A stretch of 64,000 nt of DNA from Accumulibacter sp. GTDB lineage: Bacteria; Pseudomonadota; Gammaproteobacteria; Burkholderiales; Rhodocyclaceae. Location: positions 1 to 64,000 of the forward strand of contig NZ_JAMTDX010000027.1 in NCBI RefSeq assembly GCF_023806625.1, read 5' to 3'. Positions 45,518 through 54,555 of the stretch are shown piece after piece. A program made the position numbers and the translations under genes. How positions within the stretch are numbered: position 1 is the stretch's first letter; each line of letters starts with the position of its first letter. The notes below the pieces were generated by a model. The model ran no database searches. It had not been told where the DNA came from and saw nothing but the letters and a program-made list of their open reading frames with translations.

Positions 45518-46675
45518 TCAGACGGCGACCGCAGCCAGCCCCTTGAGCCTGGCTACCGTTCGCCATACGGCAGCGAGCAGGCCATCGACGTCTCCGGGCC
45601 GGCTCTCGGGACCGAGGCTCGCGCGCACCGCTCCCCGTGCCAGCTCGGCCGGGACGCCCATCGCCCTGAGGACATGCGAAGGCTCGGGGTTGGCGCTCGA
45701 GCAGGCCGCTCCGCTGGCAACCGCGTAACCGGCACGGTCGAGTTGTCCGACCAGCGTCTCGCCGTCGATCTCCGGGAAAGCGAAGAAGACCGTGTTCGGC
45801 AGGCGCTCGGCACCCTGACCGAAGAGCACGGCGCCGAGGCTCCGCAGACCGGTCTCGATCCTCGAACGCAATTCGAGAAGCTTTCGAGACGCTTCGACAC
45901 GCCGCTGCACGGCAAGTTCGCAGGCGACACCGAAGCCGACGATCGCGGCGACGTTCTCGGTTCCCGAGCGCAGACCGCGCTCATGACCACCTCCCGCGAT
46001 CAGCGGCTCGAGGTCGACGCGTTTGTCGAGGATCAGCGCTGCCGCACCCTTGGGTCCGCCGATCTTGTGGGCTGAAAGCGTCATCGCATGCACGCCTGCG
46101 GCATTCAGACGGCGAAAGTCGACGGCGATCTTGCCGACCGCCTGGACCGCATCGGTGTGGAACCACGCGCCCGACCTGCGCGCGGCTCCGGCGAGCCATT
46201 CGACGTCCTGGACGACCCCGGTCTCGTTGTTGGCCATCATCACCGAGACGATTTTCGGCTTGCGGGCGATGATCTCCTGAAAAGCGCCGACCTCGACGCG
46301 CCCGAGCGCGTCGACGGCGATTTGCTCGACGGTCCAGCCTCTTCTGGCGAGCTGCTCGGCCGGCCTGAGCACGCACGGATGCTCGATCGCGCTGATCGCG
46401 ATCAGGCCGGGTCTGAGGCACGCAGCAGCGCCCTTGATCAGCAGGTTGTTGGCTTCCGAACCACCACTGGTGAACACGACCTCGGTCGGGTGCGCGCCCA
46501 GCGCAGCGGCGACCTGGCGGCGTGCTTCATCGATCGCCTGGCGCGCTGTGCGCCCGTACTCGTGGCGGCTCGACGGATTTCCGAACCGGGCAGTGAGGTA
46601 AGGCAGCATCGCCTCGACGACGAGCGGATCTGCCGGTGTCGTCGCGTTGTGGTCGAGATAGACGGGCGAGTGCAT
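45518..46675 (-). CDS. Second cysteine desulfurase (NifS/IscS-like)
   Basis: A 385-residue class I cysteine desulfurase between iscR and iscS. YLDHNATTPADPL starts it, the PLP lysine is in TLSAHKIGGPKGAA, and the sulfur-carrying cysteine lies in ASGAACSSANPEPSHVLRAM. It resembles NifS more than its neighbour IscS. Betaproteobacterial isc operons often carry this extra copy; its separate job is unknown. The ATG at 46675 gives the family start. Confidence 0.93.
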   Translation of the reverse strand: MHSPVYLDHNATTPADPLVVEAMLPYLTARFGNPSSRHEYGRTARQAIDEARRQVAAALGAHPTEVVFTSGGSEANNLLIKGAAACLRPGLIAISAIEHPCVLRPAEQLARRGWTVEQIAVDALGRVEVGAFQEIIARKPKIVSVMMANNETGVVQDVEWLAGAARRSGAWFHTDAVQAVGKIAVDFRRLNAAGVHAMTLSAHKIGGPKGAAALILDKRVDLEPLIAGGGHERGLRSGTENVAAIVGFGVACELAVQRRVEASRKLLELRSRIETGLRSLGAVLFGQGAERLPNTVFFAFPEIDGETLVGQLDRAGYAVASGAACSSANPEPSHVLRAMGVPAELARGAVRASLGPESRPGDVDGLLAAVWRTVARLKGLAAVAV

Positions 46676-46842
46676 GGCCGTCGAGTCTCCTCCGAGGCCG
46701 TTCACCGGTCCGCTGCTCGGCCCGTCGGTGGTCCTGCTAACCAGCTCGGTTCCCCCCTCTCTCTCGTCTATCTGTCGCGTCGCGATTCTGCCCGCAGCGC
46801 ACATCCCGGGCTGGCGGGAACCGCTTCATACCGGCCGGTCGC

Positions 46843-47334
46843 TCAGCCTCCGAGCGCAGCCGCCTTGCTGCGCTGCCGAGCGCGGCTGCGCCGCGTATCG
46901 TGGAGGATGGCAACCTGTCCACCGCTGCGCCGAATCTGCTGGTCGACGAGTTGGGCGAGGGTGACCGAACTCAGGTACTCGTACATCTTGTCGTTGAGCG
47001 TGGCCCAGAGCTCGTGGGTCATGCAGCGCTCGTCGTCGCGGCAGTTCTCGAGGCCGCCGCACTGCGTTGCGTCGAGCGGTTCGTCGACCGCCCGGATGAT
47101 GTCGGTGACCGTCATCTCGCCCGTCGGACGCGCGAGGCAGTAGCCCCCACCAGGACCGCGCACGCTGTCGACGAGGCCGTAGCGGCGCAGCTTGCCGAAA
47201 AGTTGCTCGAGGTAGGAAAGGGAAATCCTCTGGCGCTCGCTGATGCCGGCCAGTGATACCGGGCCCTCGCTGCAGCGCAGGGCGAGGTCGATCATCGCGG
47301 TGACCGCAAAGCGGCCCTTGGTCGTGAGTCTCAT
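46843..47334 (-). CDS. iscR: Fe-S regulator IscR
   Basis: Rrf2-family regulator of 163 residues that represses the isc operon when it carries a 2Fe-2S cluster. The winged helix spans about 1-60, and ligands Cys92, Cys98, Cys104 and His107 match E. coli IscR. It is first in the operon, behind its own promoter, so autoregulation is likely. Confidence 0.97.
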   Translation of the reverse strand: MRLTTKGRFAVTAMIDLALRCSEGPVSLAGISERQRISLSYLEQLFGKLRRYGLVDSVRGPGGGYCLARPTGEMTVTDIIRAVDEPLDATQCGGLENCRDDERCMTHELWATLNDKMYEYLSSVTLAQLVDQQIRRSGGQVAILHDTRRSRARQRSKAAALGG

Positions 47335-47372
47335 GCGTCCTCCTTCTTCTTGATGGGTGAAAAACCTGATAA

Positions 47373-47401
47373 AGGATAAGCCGTCGCTGGCTATTAGTCA
47401 A
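47373..47401 (-). promoter_or_regulatory. iscR operon promoter
   Basis: On the minus strand, -35 TTGACT (47401-47396) and -10 TATCCT (47378-47373) with a 17-bp spacer. The -35 overlaps the cysE stop codon. AATTGTTGACTAATAG resembles the first half of an IscR type 1 site, so repression by holo-IscR here is plausible. Confidence 0.6.
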
Positions 47402-48146
47402 CAATTTTACTCAAGTATTGCGGATCGAAGCAATCGGCGGCCTGCAGGTCCGCATCGACCTCGACGCCGGCCGACTGGAGCTTGCCGAGCAGGCGGGAAA
47501 GACGCCGGTCGACCTCGACCGCGTGGTCGAGCAGGCCATGGATCGCCTTGGCCAGCGGATCATCGTGATCGCTACCCAGCGCATAGGCCGAAAAGCCGAG
47601 TTGCCCGGCTTTCTCCTCGCGTTTCTGGGCCTGCTCGCCGTCGATGATCCGCGCGGGATTGCCCACCGCAGTCGCTCCGCGGGGCACGTCCTTGACGACC
47701 ACGGCGTTCGATCCGACCTTCGCAGACGCGCCGACGGTGATCGGCCCGAGCACCTTGGCTCCCGCCCCGATGACCACTCCATTCTCGACGGTCGGATGGC
47801 GTCTGCCCTTGTTCCACGAGGTGCCGCCGAGGGTCACGCCGTGGTACAGGGTCACGTCATCGCCGATGACCGCTGTCTCACCGATGACCACCCCCATGCC
47901 GTGGTCGATGAACAGACGTCGCCCGATGCACGCTCCGGGATGAATCTCGATGCCCGTGAAGAATCGCCCGAGGTGCGAGACGAGGCGTCCCAGCCAGCGC
48001 AGGCGATGCGTCCACAGCCAGTGGGCGAGGCGATGCGAGACCATCGCATGGACTCCCGGGTAGCAGGTCAGCACTTCCCAGAAGGTGCGGGCAGCAGGGT
48101 CACGATCGAATACCGACTGGATGTCTTCGCGCAGGCGAGCGAACAT
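47394..48146 (-). CDS. cysE: Serine O-acetyltransferase
   Basis: Makes O-acetylserine, the precursor of cysteine. The 250-residue product has an N-terminal helical domain and a hexapeptide beta-helix ([39 protein letters not shown]). Placement immediately before iscR links cysteine supply to Fe-S assembly; the short CysE form next to iscR recurs in many bacteria. Confidence 0.95.
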   Translation of the reverse strand: MFARLREDIQSVFDRDPAARTFWEVLTCYPGVHAMVSHRLAHWLWTHRLRWLGRLVSHLGRFFTGIEIHPGACIGRRLFIDHGMGVVIGETAVIGDDVTLYHGVTLGGTSWNKGRRHPTVENGVVIGAGAKVLGPITVGASAKVGSNAVVVKDVPRGATAVGNPARIIDGEQAQKREEKAGQLGFSAYALGSDHDDPLAKAIHGLLDHAVEVDRRLSRLLGKLQSAGVEVDADLQAADCFDPQYLSKIVD

Positions 48147-48178
48147 GAATCGAGCGTTCCTTGGAACAGGGGCGGCAA

Positions 48179-49015
48179 TTATACGATGCGCGGTCGCTCT
48201 GCCTGGCTGTCGACCGGTTGCCGGTCACTCTCGTCGTCGGTCGCCGGCGACGGTGTTGTCCGTCGCTCGACCGCGTCGAATACACCGCGCAGGATGTTGA
48301 CCTCGTCTCGTTCGAGACCGGCCCGCGCGAACAGGCGGCGCAGCTTGGGCAGCAACTGTCCGGGGCGCCGCGGATCGAGGAAACCGCTGCCGATCATCAC
48401 GCGCTCGAGATGCTCATGGAAACCCTCGACTTCCTGGGCGGTCGCCCGCGGCGAAGCGAACGGAACGGTGCGCTCGGCCCGTGGCGGGTGACCGGCGAAG
48501 GCGGCCAGGCGTAGCTCGTAGCACAGCAACTGCACCGCCGACGCCAGGTTCAGCGAGCTGTATTCGGGGTTGGCCGGAATGAATGCCATCCTGGCGCAAC
48601 GCTGCACTTCGACGTTCGACAGCCCGGAGGTCTCGTTGCCGAAGAGCAGGGCAACTTCCCCGTCGCCGGTCATCTCCAGGATCTCGCTGGCTGCGGCACG
48701 GGCATCGATCGCTGGCGGCCCGAGATGGCGGATCCTCGCCGAGACGGCGCAGGCGAATACGGTGTTTGCAAGGGCGTCGTCGAGGGTCTGGCAGACCCGG
48801 GCGCTGGCCAGGATATCGTCGGCTCCTGCTGCGCGGGCGGTCGCTTCGTCGTCGGGGAAGCTTCGCGGGTCGACCAGCACGAGGCGTGAAAGCCCCATCG
48901 TCTTCATCGCCCGTGCCGCTGCCCCGATGTTTCCCGGGTGGCTCGTCCGCGAGAGAACGATGCGCACCCGGGAGTGCAGAAGGTCTGCGCCGTCGGCCGC
49001 CAATCGGCGCTTCAT
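48179..49015 (-). CDS. trmJ: tRNA (cytidine/uridine-2'-O-)-methyltransferase TrmJ
   Basis: SPOUT-class methyltransferase of 278 residues acting on position 32 of tRNA. Motifs: [20 protein letters not shown], then [15 protein letters not shown] and the knot segment [19 protein letters not shown]. The C-terminal 90 residues are helical. Divergent from suhB with 65 bp between. Confidence 0.95.
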   Translation of the reverse strand: MKRRLAADGADLLHSRVRIVLSRTSHPGNIGAAARAMKTMGLSRLVLVDPRSFPDDEATARAAGADDILASARVCQTLDDALANTVFACAVSARIRHLGPPAIDARAAASEILEMTGDGEVALLFGNETSGLSNVEVQRCARMAFIPANPEYSSLNLASAVQLLCYELRLAAFAGHPPRAERTVPFASPRATAQEVEGFHEHLERVMIGSGFLDPRRPGQLLPKLRRLFARAGLERDEVNILRGVFDAVERRTTPSPATDDESDRQPVDSQAERPRIV

Positions 49016-49080
49016 ATTAGAATGGCGAATCCAGCCAACGACGCGGGTGGCGATTGCTGCCCGGCCAATTTCCCGAGGCC

Positions 49081-49890
49081 ATGCATCCAGCTCTCAACAT
49101 CATCGTCAAGGCGGCGCGGCGCGCCAGCCAGATCATCAACCGCGCTTCGCTGGATCTCGAACACCTGCAGATCACCACCAAGCGGCAGAGCGATTTCGTG
49201 ACCGAAGTCGACAAGGCAGCCGAGGCGGCGATCATCGAAGTGCTGCGCGAGGCCTACCCGGAGTACGGGATTCTAGCAGAGGAGTCGGGGCAAAGGGCCG
49301 GTCGCGCGGGCGGCAGCGATTACCAGTGGATCATCGACCCGCTCGACGGGACGACCAACTTCATCCACGGTTTTCCGCAGTACGCGATCTCGATCGCCCT
49401 GGCCTGTCGCGGCCAGATCACTCAGGCAGTGGTCTACGACACCGTGCGCAACGAGATGTTCACCGCCAGCAAGGGCGGCGGAGCGTTCCTCAACGAGCGG
49501 CGGATTCGCGTCAGTCGCTGCCTGAGGCTCGAGGACGCGCTGATCGGCACCGGTTTTCCCTATCGTGTGTATGAGCACATCGACGCGTATCTGGCGATTT
49601 TCAGGGAACTGGCGCGCAAGACTGCCGGCATCCGCCGGCCGGGCGCCGCGTCGCTCGATCTGGCGTACGTGGCTTGCGGGCGTTTCGACGGCTTCTGGGA
49701 GTTGGGATTGTCGCCCTGGGACATCGCCGGTGGCGCGCTGCTGATCTCGGAAGCCGGTGGGTTGATCGGCGATCTGGCCGGCAACGACGGCTATCTGCAG
49801 AGCGGGAACGTCGTCGCCGGTACGCCGAAGGTCTTCGCGCAGTTGCTGCAGGTGATCGACAGCCACCGTACTCCCGGCCTGCAGAGCTGA
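49081..49890 (+). CDS. suhB: Inositol monophosphatase family protein SuhB
   Basis: Mg-dependent phosphatase of 269 residues, which in E. coli also joins the rRNA antitermination complex. Metal sites: GILAEESG, the IIDPLDGTTNFIHGFP motif and the C-terminal LSPWDIAGGALLISEAGG. The ATG at 49081 yields the typical MHPALNIIVKAARRA start. Confidence 0.95.
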   Translation: MHPALNIIVKAARRASQIINRASLDLEHLQITTKRQSDFVTEVDKAAEAAIIEVLREAYPEYGILAEESGQRAGRAGGSDYQWIIDPLDGTTNFIHGFPQYAISIALACRGQITQAVVYDTVRNEMFTASKGGGAFLNERRIRVSRCLRLEDALIGTGFPYRVYEHIDAYLAIFRELARKTAGIRRPGAASLDLAYVACGRFDGFWELGLSPWDIAGGALLISEAGGLIGDLAGNDGYLQSGNVVAGTPKVFAQLLQVIDSHRTPGLQS

Positions 49891-49953
49891 GCGGCCGTGT
49901 TGCAGGACTCGGCTGCAGCGGCCCGACGCCCCCCGCGCTGGCGCGTACAGCGA

Positions 49954-49983
49954 TTGTCGTCGCACCCCTGCCGCACTTATAAT
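49954..49983 (+). promoter_or_regulatory. Promoter of the rpsF operon
   Basis: TTGTCG (49954-49959) and consensus TATAAT (49978-49983) with an 18-bp spacer, 65 bp before rpsF. Confidence 0.65.
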
Positions 49984-50048
49984 GAAAAGCTTTTTCCACC
50001 TTGCTCCACCGTTCGCATGGCGGGGGGCTCAACCCACAAGGAGTGTTC

Positions 50049-50435
50049 ATGCGTCATTACGAAATCGTGCTCATCGTCCATCCGGACCAGAGCGAGCAGG
50101 TTCCGGCGATGGTCGAACGATACCGTTCGCTGATCGCCTCGCGCGCCGGCCAGGTTCACCGCCTCGAAGACTGGGGACGTCGGCAGCTGGCCTATCCGAT
50201 CCAGAAGCTGCACAAGGCGCACTATCTGTTGATGAACATCGAGTGCGACGGCGCGACGCTCGCCGAACTCGAACACGGCTTCAAGTTCAACGATGCGATC
50301 CTTCGTCACCTGACGATCCGGGCCAAACGCGCGGTGACGACGCCGTCGCCAATGATGAAGGACGAGAAATCGAAGTCCCTACTCGAGGCTCGTGAGCAGC
50401 CACCGGCGCAGGCGGTCGCGCCGCCGGCAGCCTGA
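50049..50435 (+). CDS. rpsF: 30S ribosomal protein S6
   Basis: Ribosomal protein of 128 residues: [40 protein letters not shown] and [13 protein letters not shown]. An AAGGAG stands 6 bp before the ATG. It heads the rpsF-priB-rpsR-rplI-dnaB operon. Confidence 0.97.
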   Translation: MRHYEIVLIVHPDQSEQVPAMVERYRSLIASRAGQVHRLEDWGRRQLAYPIQKLHKAHYLLMNIECDGATLAELEHGFKFNDAILRHLTIRAKRAVTTPSPMMKDEKSKSLLEAREQPPAQAVAPPAA

Positions 50436-50449
50436 CTGCCGGCGCACTG

Positions 50450-50779
50450 CTGAACCGGGTCGAACTCCATGGGGTGCTGGTCGAGCGCAAGGCCCTGCGG
50501 TTCACGCCGGCCGGCCTGCCGGTGACCGAATGCGTGATCCGGCACGAATCGGAGCAGATCGAAGCCGATCGTCCGAGGCGCGTCGAGTTCGAGATCCAGG
50601 CGATTGCCCTCGGCCCGCTGGCGCAGTGGCTTCAGGCTGCTGCTCCGGGCGCGGAACTCCAGCTTGCCGGCTTTCTCGCCGCGCGCAGCCGGAACGGCAG
50701 GCAGCCCAGATTGCATCTCACCATGATCGAATTTGTCGAAGGAAACCAGGATGGCACGATTTTTCAAGAAGAAGGATGA
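50450..50779 (+). CDS. priB: Primosomal replication protein N (PriB)
   Basis: Single OB-fold DNA-binding protein for replication restart, in its usual place between rpsF and rpsR. The family start is [21 protein letters not shown], and that sequence is encoded here from 50453. No ATG, GTG or TTG precedes it in frame; the only usual start, GTG 50474, would cut off the first beta strand. I therefore place the start at CTG 50450 (alternatives CTG 50447 or CTG 50432, the last overlapping the rpsF TGA). The 3' end overlaps rpsR by 29 bp. Confidence 0.75.
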   Translation: MNRVELHGVLVERKALRFTPAGLPVTECVIRHESEQIEADRPRRVEFEIQAIALGPLAQWLQAAAPGAELQLAGFLAARSRNGRQPRLHLTMIEFVEGNQDGTIFQEEG

Positions 50780-51026
50780 CAAGGGCGTCAAGAAGCGCGG
50801 CAGCGGGCTGTTCAAGCGGCGGAAGTTCTGTCGCTTCACTGCCGAGAAGATGGAGGAGATCGACTACAAGGACGTCGATCTCTTCAAGGAGTACATTGCC
50901 GAGAACGCGAAGATCATGCCGGCTCGTCTGACCGGGACGAAGGCAGGCTACCAGCGGATGCTCTCGGTGGCCATCAAGCGCGCGCGTTTTCTGGCTTTGC
51001 TGCCATACACCGACAACCATCGCTGA
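50751..51026 (+). CDS. rpsR: 30S ribosomal protein S18
   Basis: A 91-residue basic protein (RRRKFC-type core read as [40 protein letters not shown]). It binds S6 in the 30S platform. The ATG at 50751 follows AAGGAAACCAGG and lies within the end of priB. Confidence 0.97.
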   Translation: MARFFKKKDDKGVKKRGSGLFKRRKFCRFTAEKMEEIDYKDVDLFKEYIAENAKIMPARLTGTKAGYQRMLSVAIKRARFLALLPYTDNHR

Positions 51027-51040
51027 ACGGGGACAGGACG

Positions 51041-51499
51041 ATGCAGATCATTCTGATGGAAAAGGTTGCCCATCTCGGGAATCTCGGCGACCTCCTCAAG
51101 GTGAAGGATGGCTACGCCCGTAACTATCTGATCCCGAAAGGCAAGGCCAAGCGGGCGACGCCGGCTGCGCTGCAGGAGTTCGAGGCCAGGCGGGCGGATC
51201 TCGAGCGCGCCGCGGCCGACAGGCTGACGGCCGCCCAGGAGTACGCCGAGAAACTCGGTGGCGTGGTGGTCACCATTGCCCGGAAGGCGGGGGTCGATGG
51301 CCGGCTGTTCGGATCGGTGACCAACCAGGACATCGCCGAAGGGCTCCGCGCTCAGGGTTTCGAGGTCGAGAAGGCGGCCGTGCGCATGCCGGGCGGTCCG
51401 CTGAAGACGATCGGCGAGGCGCAGGTCGACGTCTCGCTGCACAGCGACGTCGTCGCGACGATCACCGTCAGCGTGGTTGTCGAGCAGCCGAAACTGTAG
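51041..51499 (+). CDS. rplI: 50S ribosomal protein L9
   Basis: A 152-residue protein with the N-terminal L9 signature ([34 protein letters not shown]), a connecting helix and the C-terminal RNA-binding domain. It begins 14 bp after rpsR. Confidence 0.97.
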   Translation: MQIILMEKVAHLGNLGDLLKVKDGYARNYLIPKGKAKRATPAALQEFEARRADLERAAADRLTAAQEYAEKLGGVVVTIARKAGVDGRLFGSVTNQDIAEGLRAQGFEVEKAAVRMPGGPLKTIGEAQVDVSLHSDVVATITVSVVVEQPKL

Positions 51500-51612
51500 C
51501 CAGACCGCCTCGGCGCAGTGATCCTGCGCCGGCTGGAGGAGCGCGGCCTGCCGGGCCGGGCTCCTGCCTCCAGGGCGGGGGCGACTCGCGTCGGCGCGAC
51601 GCACCAGGGGGC

Positions 51613-53061
51613 GTGTTGGCCAGATCTTTCGAACCACCCGATTCCGGGAAGACCTTGCGTCCGGCGGGCGGCTCGGTCCGCCAGGAGAGGGGCCGGGCAG
51701 CCGATCCCGCGCTCGCGGCGTTGCGCGTCCCGCCGCATTCAATCGAGGCCGAGCAGTCGCTGCTCGGCGGTCTGCTGCTCGACAACGCGGCTTTCGACCG
51801 GATCGCCGATCTGATTGCCGAGGCCGACTTCTATCGCGACGAGCACAAGCGCATCTATCGCCAGATCTCGCGGCTCCTCGAACGGGGCAAGCCTGCCGAC
51901 GCCGTGACCGTTGCCGAAAGTCTTGACGTCGCCGGCGAAAGCCAGGCAACCGGTGGACTCGCGTATCTCGGCGAGTTGGCTGCGAATACGCCTTCGGCGG
52001 CCAATATCCGGCGCTACGCCGAGATCGTCCGCGAGCGCGCGATTCTGCGGCAACTGGTCGCTGCCGGTGACCAGATCGCCGACAGCGCACTGAATCCTCT
52101 CGGTCGCGACGCCAAGGCGCTGCTCGACGAGGCCGAGGCGAGGGTTTTCGCGATTGCCGAAGGGGGACTTCGCCACCAGACGGGCTTCGTGCACATCAAC
52201 CCCTTGCTCACCCAGGTGGTCGAGAGAATCCAGGAACTGCACGACCGTGACAATCCATCGGACATCACCGGTGTGCCGAGCGGCTATCACGATCTCGACG
52301 CGAAGACTTCGGGTCTGCAGGGCGGCGACCTGGTGATCGTCGCCGGCCGCCCATCGATGGGCAAGACCTCGTTTGCGCTGAACATCGCCGAGCACGTGGC
52401 GATCGACGTCGGTCTGCCGGTGGCGATCTTCTCGATGGAAATGGGCGGCAGTCAGCTGGCCATGCGCATGCTCTCCTCGGTCGGCCGGCTCGACGCGCAT
52501 CGCGTGCGCACCGGCCGGCTGACCGACGACGAGTGGTCGCGCCTGTCCTACGCCCTGGGCAAGATGCACGAAGCGCCGATCTACATCGACGAGACGCCGG
52601 CGCTCAACCCGATCGACCTGCGCGCCCGGGCGCGCCGCCTGCATCGCCAGTGCGGGCGTCTCGGGCTGGTGGTCATCGACTACATTCAGCTGATGAGCGC
52701 GACTTCCCAGGGCGAGAACCGGGCCACCGAGATCTCCGAGATCTCGCGCTCGCTGAAGGGTCTGGCCAAGGAACTCGGGGTGCCGCTGATGGCTCTCTCG
52801 CAGCTCAACCGGTCGCTCGAACAGCGGCCGAACAAGCGCCCGGTGATGTCGGATCTGCGCGAATCGGGAGCCATCGAGCAGGACGCGGATGTGATCATGT
52901 TCATCTATCGCGACGAGGTTTACAACCCGGACACGCCGGACAAGGGGATCGCCGAAATCATCATCGGAAAGCAGCGCAACGGGCCGATCGGCACGGTCAG
53001 GCTGACCTTTCTCGGCGAATTCACGCGTTTCGAGAGCTTCGCCAGCGCTGGACCGTACTGA
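51613..53061 (+). CDS. dnaB: Replicative DNA helicase DnaB
   Basis: Hexameric fork helicase of 482 residues. The N-terminal collar domain begins at PPHSIEAEQSLLGGLLLD (about 40-140). The RecA-like motor has Walker A AGRPSMGKTSFAL, Walker B LVVIDYIQLMSA and the arginine finger region SDLRESGAIEQDADVIMF. The GTG at 51613 gives about 40 residues before the conserved part, a normal length; no strong ribosome site is visible. Confidence 0.96.
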   Translation: MLARSFEPPDSGKTLRPAGGSVRQERGRAADPALAALRVPPHSIEAEQSLLGGLLLDNAAFDRIADLIAEADFYRDEHKRIYRQISRLLERGKPADAVTVAESLDVAGESQATGGLAYLGELAANTPSAANIRRYAEIVRERAILRQLVAAGDQIADSALNPLGRDAKALLDEAEARVFAIAEGGLRHQTGFVHINPLLTQVVERIQELHDRDNPSDITGVPSGYHDLDAKTSGLQGGDLVIVAGRPSMGKTSFALNIAEHVAIDVGLPVAIFSMEMGGSQLAMRMLSSVGRLDAHRVRTGRLTDDEWSRLSYALGKMHEAPIYIDETPALNPIDLRARARRLHRQCGRLGLVVIDYIQLMSATSQGENRATEISEISRSLKGLAKELGVPLMALSQLNRSLEQRPNKRPVMSDLRESGAIEQDADVIMFIYRDEVYNPDTPDKGIAEIIIGKQRNGPIGTVRLTFLGEFTRFESFASAGPY

Positions 53062-53149
53062 GCGCAGTTCGTCCGGGAAGGCCGCATTCCTTGGGCGCAG
53101 CGGGGAAGCGCAAGGGTCGCTGGCCGATCGGCGACGGTGCTGCTCCGGG

Positions 53150-54445
53150 TCAGATCTCGACGCGGCTCGCGGAAACCGTGTAGCTGAAGCGCTGCACGTC
53201 GGAGCTGTCGAAGCGTTGTCCTCCCGCCTCGGCCTGCGGCTGGACGAAGAAGGGCAGGGTGCCACCCGTTGCCCCGAAGAGGCGGACGTCCTGGGCGCTG
53301 TTGTAGGCGATCCAGTTCATCTCCCAGAAGCCGAAGAGCAGCTTGCGCAGGACGACCAGCTTGGGGTCGCCGGGGCTCAGGCGCTCGTCATGGATCGCCT
53401 TGCGCACGTCTCCGGGGTCGACTGGAATCCAGCCGTAGCCTGGCGTGTAGAATTCCGCGCGACAATGCTGCACGGCGCGCAGGTTGCCGGTCGCGCCGAG
53501 TCCGGCAAAAAGACGCGAAGAATCGATGCGCAGCCCGAAGACCGGACGTGCCGGGATACCGATCGAGCGGCAGAGGGCGACGAAGAGCAGGGCGATGTCG
53601 GCGCTCTTCCCGCTCAACTGGCCGCTGTCGAGCATCGCCTCGATGTCGCCCCGACCGATGCCGCTCTGTGTCGGATCATAGGTCGTGTTGTCCACCACCC
53701 AGTCGTAGATCGCCTTGCCCTGGGCAACCGGATCCTTGATCCGGCCGATCGCCCGTTCGGCGGTCCGCCGGACGAGCCCGTCGGTCGGCACGAGGTTGCT
53801 CGACTGCAGGCAGCGCCGCAAAACCTCGCCCTTCTCGGCGGCTGCGTTGCGGCGGGTGATGTCGAAATGCCGGTCGTGCTTGGCCACCTGGCTGAGCAAC
53901 TGCAGTCGCGGAGTCTGCGAGCCGTCCTTCCAGTCCGCATAGAACACTTCGAGGTCGGCGGTCGGGTCGCGGTAGATGCCGGCGCTGTCGAAATTTCCCT
54001 GCCAGCTGTGGCCCAGCGAGCGCTGCCCGACGGCATCCCTCGGCTGGGCGAGAGGCAGCCAGAGACGCACCTTGCCGCGGACGTCGTGCAGCGTGATCAG
54101 CGAACTGACATCGTAGTTGCGCCATTGCGGCAACGGCTCGTCGGGCAGGCTGATGGCGTTGCGCTGCTCGACCGAGGGGGTGATCGCTTCGGCGGGAGCC
54201 CCGCTCGCCGGCGCCTGGACGGGCCTGTAGCTGCGTGCCCCGCGGCCCTTCCGGGTACCTGATGAGGAACTACCTCCTCGAGAGCCGGATCGGCCACCGC
54301 TCCTCTCGCCGCTGCGGCCGCCCGACCGGGCGTCTCCCCTGCCGCTCGTCGCGCCAGCTTTCTTTCTGTTTGCGGCCAGCGTTGCCGAGGATGGCGCGAG
54401 CAGCGAGAGCAGTGCAGAAACGGCAAGAAAATCACGTCGTTTCAA
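53150..54445 (-). CDS. Exported transglutaminase-like protein with Cys-to-Ser active site
   Basis: A 431-residue protein with a twin-arginine-type signal (KRRDFLAVSALLSLL), an Arg/Gly/Ser-rich linker (33-70) and a transglutaminase-like fold (about 225-345). The usual catalytic cysteine position (GxC before a helix ending GIPAR) is Ser281 in LSGKSADIALLF; His327 (VQHCRAEFY) and Asp343 (WIPVDPGD) are present. It is therefore probably not a standard cysteine protease or transglutaminase. I chose the TTG at 54445, which has GGAG 7 bp upstream; the longer in-frame start at 54535 falls inside the terminator of phoH. Confidence 0.75.
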   Translation of the reverse strand: MKRRDFLAVSALLSLLAPSSATLAANRKKAGATSGRGDARSGGRSGERSGGRSGSRGGSSSSGTRKGRGARSYRPVQAPASGAPAEAITPSVEQRNAISLPDEPLPQWRNYDVSSLITLHDVRGKVRLWLPLAQPRDAVGQRSLGHSWQGNFDSAGIYRDPTADLEVFYADWKDGSQTPRLQLLSQVAKHDRHFDITRRNAAAEKGEVLRRCLQSSNLVPTDGLVRRTAERAIGRIKDPVAQGKAIYDWVVDNTTYDPTQSGIGRGDIEAMLDSGQLSGKSADIALLFVALCRSIGIPARPVFGLRIDSSRLFAGLGATGNLRAVQHCRAEFYTPGYGWIPVDPGDVRKAIHDERLSPGDPKLVVLRKLLFGFWEMNWIAYNSAQDVRLFGATGGTLPFFVQPQAEAGGQRFDSSDVQRFSYTVSASRVEI

Positions 54446-54507
54446 TCGATTCTCCGGAAGGCACCGGGTCCGTTGCGGGTCCGGCGCAGAGCACGAATCG
54501 GGGGCCC

Positions 54508-54538
54508 AAAAAAACTGAGCCGTGTCAGCAGACACGGC
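54508..54538 (-). terminator. Intrinsic terminator of bcp-phoH
   Basis: A perfect 8-bp stem GCCGTGTC/GACACGGC (54519-54526 with 54531-54538), 4-nt loop, then TTTTTTT at 54514-54508 on the minus strand, 18 bp beyond the phoH stop. It is the clearest intrinsic terminator in the window. Confidence 0.85.
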
Positions 54539-54555
54539 CCCCTCATGGAGCTGGA

